Source: JAOTYV01 sp041557595 (GTDB lineage: Bacteria; Pseudomonadota; Alphaproteobacteria; UBA8366). From it: a stretch of 25,053 nucleotides of DNA. A program made the translations under genes and the position numbers. The stretch spans positions 1-25,053 of the forward strand of contig JBFFGE010000052.1 of assembly GCA_041557595.1 (NCBI GenBank), written 5' to 3'. Of this stretch, positions 23,417 through 25,053 are shown piece after piece. The notes beneath the pieces were generated by a model. That model worked only from the letters and a program-made list of their open reading frames with translations. It was not told the DNA's origin and did no database searches. Position 1 is the first letter of the stretch. The number at the start of each line of letters is the position of its first letter.

Positions 23417-23858
23417 GGCAGATCGGAATGAAATTCCGCCGGAGACCACGGTGTTCGCATGGGCGCGGCTGCTGCGGGTATCGCAGAGCTTGCTGTCGGC
23501 GGTGGAGACGGCATTGAAAGCGGCCGGGTTGCCGCCGTTCGACTGGTATGATGTCTTGCTGGAATTGCACCGCGCGGGCCGACGGGGCTTGCGCCCCTAT
23601 GAGCTGCAGGATGCGACGCTGTTGGCGCAATACAATCTGTCGCGCCTGGCGGAGCGGTTGTTGAATGCCGGCTACATCGAGCGATTGCCGTGCCCGGAAG
23701 ATCGTCGCGGTCACATTCTGCGGATCACATCGGACGGCCGGCAGGTGCGGCGTAAAATGTGGCCGGTCTATCGGGCCGCCATTGCCGACCATTTTGCAGC
23801 GAAGCTCGACGAGGACGACATCCGCCGCTTGACCGCGATACTCGGTAAGCTGGCCTAG
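23415..23858 (+). CDS. MarR family transcriptional regulator
   Basis: A 147-residue MarR-type repressor. The winged HTH covers about residues 50-110 (GLRPYELQDATLLAQYNLSRLAERLLNAGYIERLPCPEDRRGHILRITSDG), with the family's Asp-Arg-Arg wing. The dimerisation helices lie at both ends. The start at 23415 (MADRNEIPP) is chosen because the longer frame from 23319 runs through AT-rich operator sequence and lacks a signal. No strong Shine-Dalgarno site is seen. It is divergent from the GST gene and lies upstream of a catabolic gene pair; likely ligands are substrates or electrophiles handled by the GST. Autoregulation is suggested by a site overlapping its start codon. Confidence 0.9.
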   Translation: MADRNEIPPETTVFAWARLLRVSQSLLSAVETALKAAGLPPFDWYDVLLELHRAGRRGLRPYELQDATLLAQYNLSRLAERLLNAGYIERLPCPEDRRGHILRITSDGRQVRRKMWPVYRAAIADHFAAKLDEDDIRRLTAILGKLA

Positions 23859-23964
23859 ATACCGGCTGGAACGGACAATCGAACATCGTGACGGTTTGCC
23901 GCACCGGCGCGTCTATGCTGATCTAATCGCCAGTACGGAAAACGGGTTTCAGAGGGACATTGTC

Positions 23965-24829
23965 ATGGCCGAACGGAAATCGCTGCGGGCGCTGCTCGAC
24001 GCGGGAACATTCATCACCGCGCCCGGTGTCTTTGACGGGATTTCAGCCCGCTTCGCCGCGCAGCACCCATTCGACGCGCTCTACATGACCGGCCACGGGG
24101 TGGCGCAGTCGCAATACGGCCTGCCCGATGTCGGGCTGACCACCTATAGCGACATGGTGCGGGCGGTATCGCTGATCCACGCGATCACCGATATTCCGTT
24201 GATCGCCGATGCGGATACCGGCTTCGGCGGCTTGCTGAACGTGCAGCATACGGTACGCGGCTACGAGAAGGCGGGCGCGGCCGCGATCCAGATCGAGGAT
24301 CAGGAGTTCCCCAAGAAATGCGGTCATACGCCGGGTAAACGGGTGGCGCCGGCGGACGAGATGGTGAAGAAGGTGCGCGTCGCGGTGGCGTCCCGCGACA
24401 GTTCGGATTTCCTGATCATCGCTCGGGACCGATGCGCGCGCGATCGAGGGGCTCGACGGGGCGCTGCGGCGGGCGGAGGCGTATCTCGAAGCCGGCGCGG
24501 ATATCCTGTTCGTCGAGGCGCCGGAATCGGAAGAAGAGATGGCGCGTATTTGCGAGACCTTCGACGTGCCCCTGCTGGCGAATATGGCGGAGGCGACGAT
24601 GACCCCGCTGCTGCCGAAGGCGCGGCTGGAGGAACTGGGGTATCAGATCGCGATCTTCCCGGGCACGCCGTTCTTCGCCGCCGCCGAGGCGGTGAAGCGC
24701 GTCTACGCCCACGTCGCCGCGCACGGGTCGACCCATGGCGTCGACGTGCCGCTGATGGATTTCGGCGAGTGGTGCCGCGATACGGGGTTCCCGGACGTTT
24801 GGGATTTCGATGCAAAATATGCGGATTGA
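23965..24829 (+). pseudogene. Isocitrate lyase/PEP mutase family protein, broken by a one-base insertion
   Basis: Reading the frame from 23965 and then shifting by one base at the GGG of 24425-24427 gives a continuous 287-residue member of the family that includes oxaloacetate decarboxylase, PrpB and carboxyphosphonoenolpyruvate mutase. The Mg site DADTGFGG is at residues 82-89 and the signature KKCGH at 117-121 (after QIEDQEFP). Past the shift come IIARTDAR and the rest of the barrel, ending DVWDFDAKYAD. The expected codons are CGG ACC GAT; an extra G is present. The first part ends at residue 154 and the second resumes in another frame, so no full-length protein can be made as written. It could be a sequencing error, a real lesion or programmed slippage. 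It precedes a dihydroxyphthalate decarboxylase-like gene by 14 nt. Confidence 0.88.
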
Positions 24830-24843
24830 GCGGGGAGGGACAC

Positions 24844-25053
24844 GTGGCTGAAATCGGACTGACTGTCGCCTGCGGCAACTATGACCGCACGCGGCCCATT
24901 CTCGACGGCAGGATCGGCATCGAGGGGTGCCGGGTGATCCCCGTAGCCATCGGAACGGAAGACGCCTTTCCGCGCGCCGTCTCGCGTCAGGAATTCGACG
25001 TCTCGGAGCTGTCGCTCAGCAGCTATCTGCTGCAGGTCTCGCGGGGCGACTGC
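24844..25053 (+). CDS. 4,5-dihydroxyphthalate decarboxylase-like protein (partial, runs off window)
   Basis: The first 70 residues of a protein that continues past the right edge. Beginning at GTG with GGGGAGGG just upstream, it reads VAEIGLTVACGNYDRTRPI with the later segment RQEFDVSELSLSSYLLQVSRGDC. This matches the N-terminus of the 4,5-dihydroxyphthalate decarboxylase family, which has a periplasmic-binding-protein-like fold: the ACGxYDRT opening and the EFDVSEMSLSSYL box. The enzymes act in aromatic degradation, but many relatives have unknown substrates. No signal peptide is visible. It is in the same frame as the frameshifted upstream reading, so the two are joined by one open stretch. 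Confidence 0.85.
   Translation, partial: MAEIGLTVACGNYDRTRPILDGRIGIEGCRVIPVAIGTEDAFPRAVSRQEFDVSELSLSSYLLQVSRGDC

Overview
The window is GC-rich chromosomal DNA of an alphaproteobacterium, probably Rhodospirillales-like. The evidence is the purC-purS-purQ-purL-bolA-grxD gene order, the three-subunit PurL/PurQ/PurS enzyme, and a DUF1476 gene (the alphaproteobacterial F1-ATPase inhibitor zeta subunit) near purB. I see no IS element, integrase, phage gene, CRISPR array, rRNA or tRNA. Most of the window is housekeeping, with accessory catabolic genes placed between conserved blocks.

Layout. 1-1504 (minus): a MarR-type repressor, a six-helix membrane protein and the start of an NmrA-like NAD(P)-binding protein, with matching palindromic operators over two promoters. 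1641-2105: an unrecognised small protein. 2171-4134: an alpha/beta-hydrolase and amidase joined by a TGATG overlap, facing a RidA gene. 4679-6259: trmJ and rpsD, the latter with a clear sigma-70-type promoter and a long leader. 6366-7406: a luciferase-like oxidoreductase, closed by a strong hairpin terminator. 7573-13376 (minus): purC, purS, purQ, purL, bolA and grxD, with a zinc alcohol dehydrogenase gene inserted on the opposite strand between purQ and purL. 13582-16648 (minus): two overlapping acyl-CoA dehydrogenase genes and a TANGO2/NRDE gene. 16792-17115: the ATPase-inhibitor zeta gene. 17243-20483 (minus): purB, followed at once by an exported helical-repeat protein. 20794-21516 (minus): an outer-membrane beta-barrel that may be PagL-like. 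21874-25053: a class II aldolase-like gene, a GST, a second MarR regulator, a frameshifted isocitrate lyase/PEP mutase-family gene and the start of a 4,5-dihydroxyphthalate decarboxylase-like gene.

How the genes work together. PurC, PurS/Q/L and PurB cover the FGAR-to-AMP part of purine synthesis. BolA and Grx4 are known partners in iron-sulfur and iron homeostasis. The two MarR modules look autoregulated. The second is the most striking signal: four TGCA-type sites in the 120-bp GST/marR gap begin 23, 28 and 23 bp apart. Other points worth a second look are the one-base frameshift at 24425-24427, which leaves the wrong frame open into the next gene, the dehydrogenase gene dividing the pur cluster, and the acyl-CoA dehydrogenase pair. 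I did not find a convincing new defence or mobile system. Start codons were chosen by eye from Shine-Dalgarno sites and family N-termini. No database search was run.
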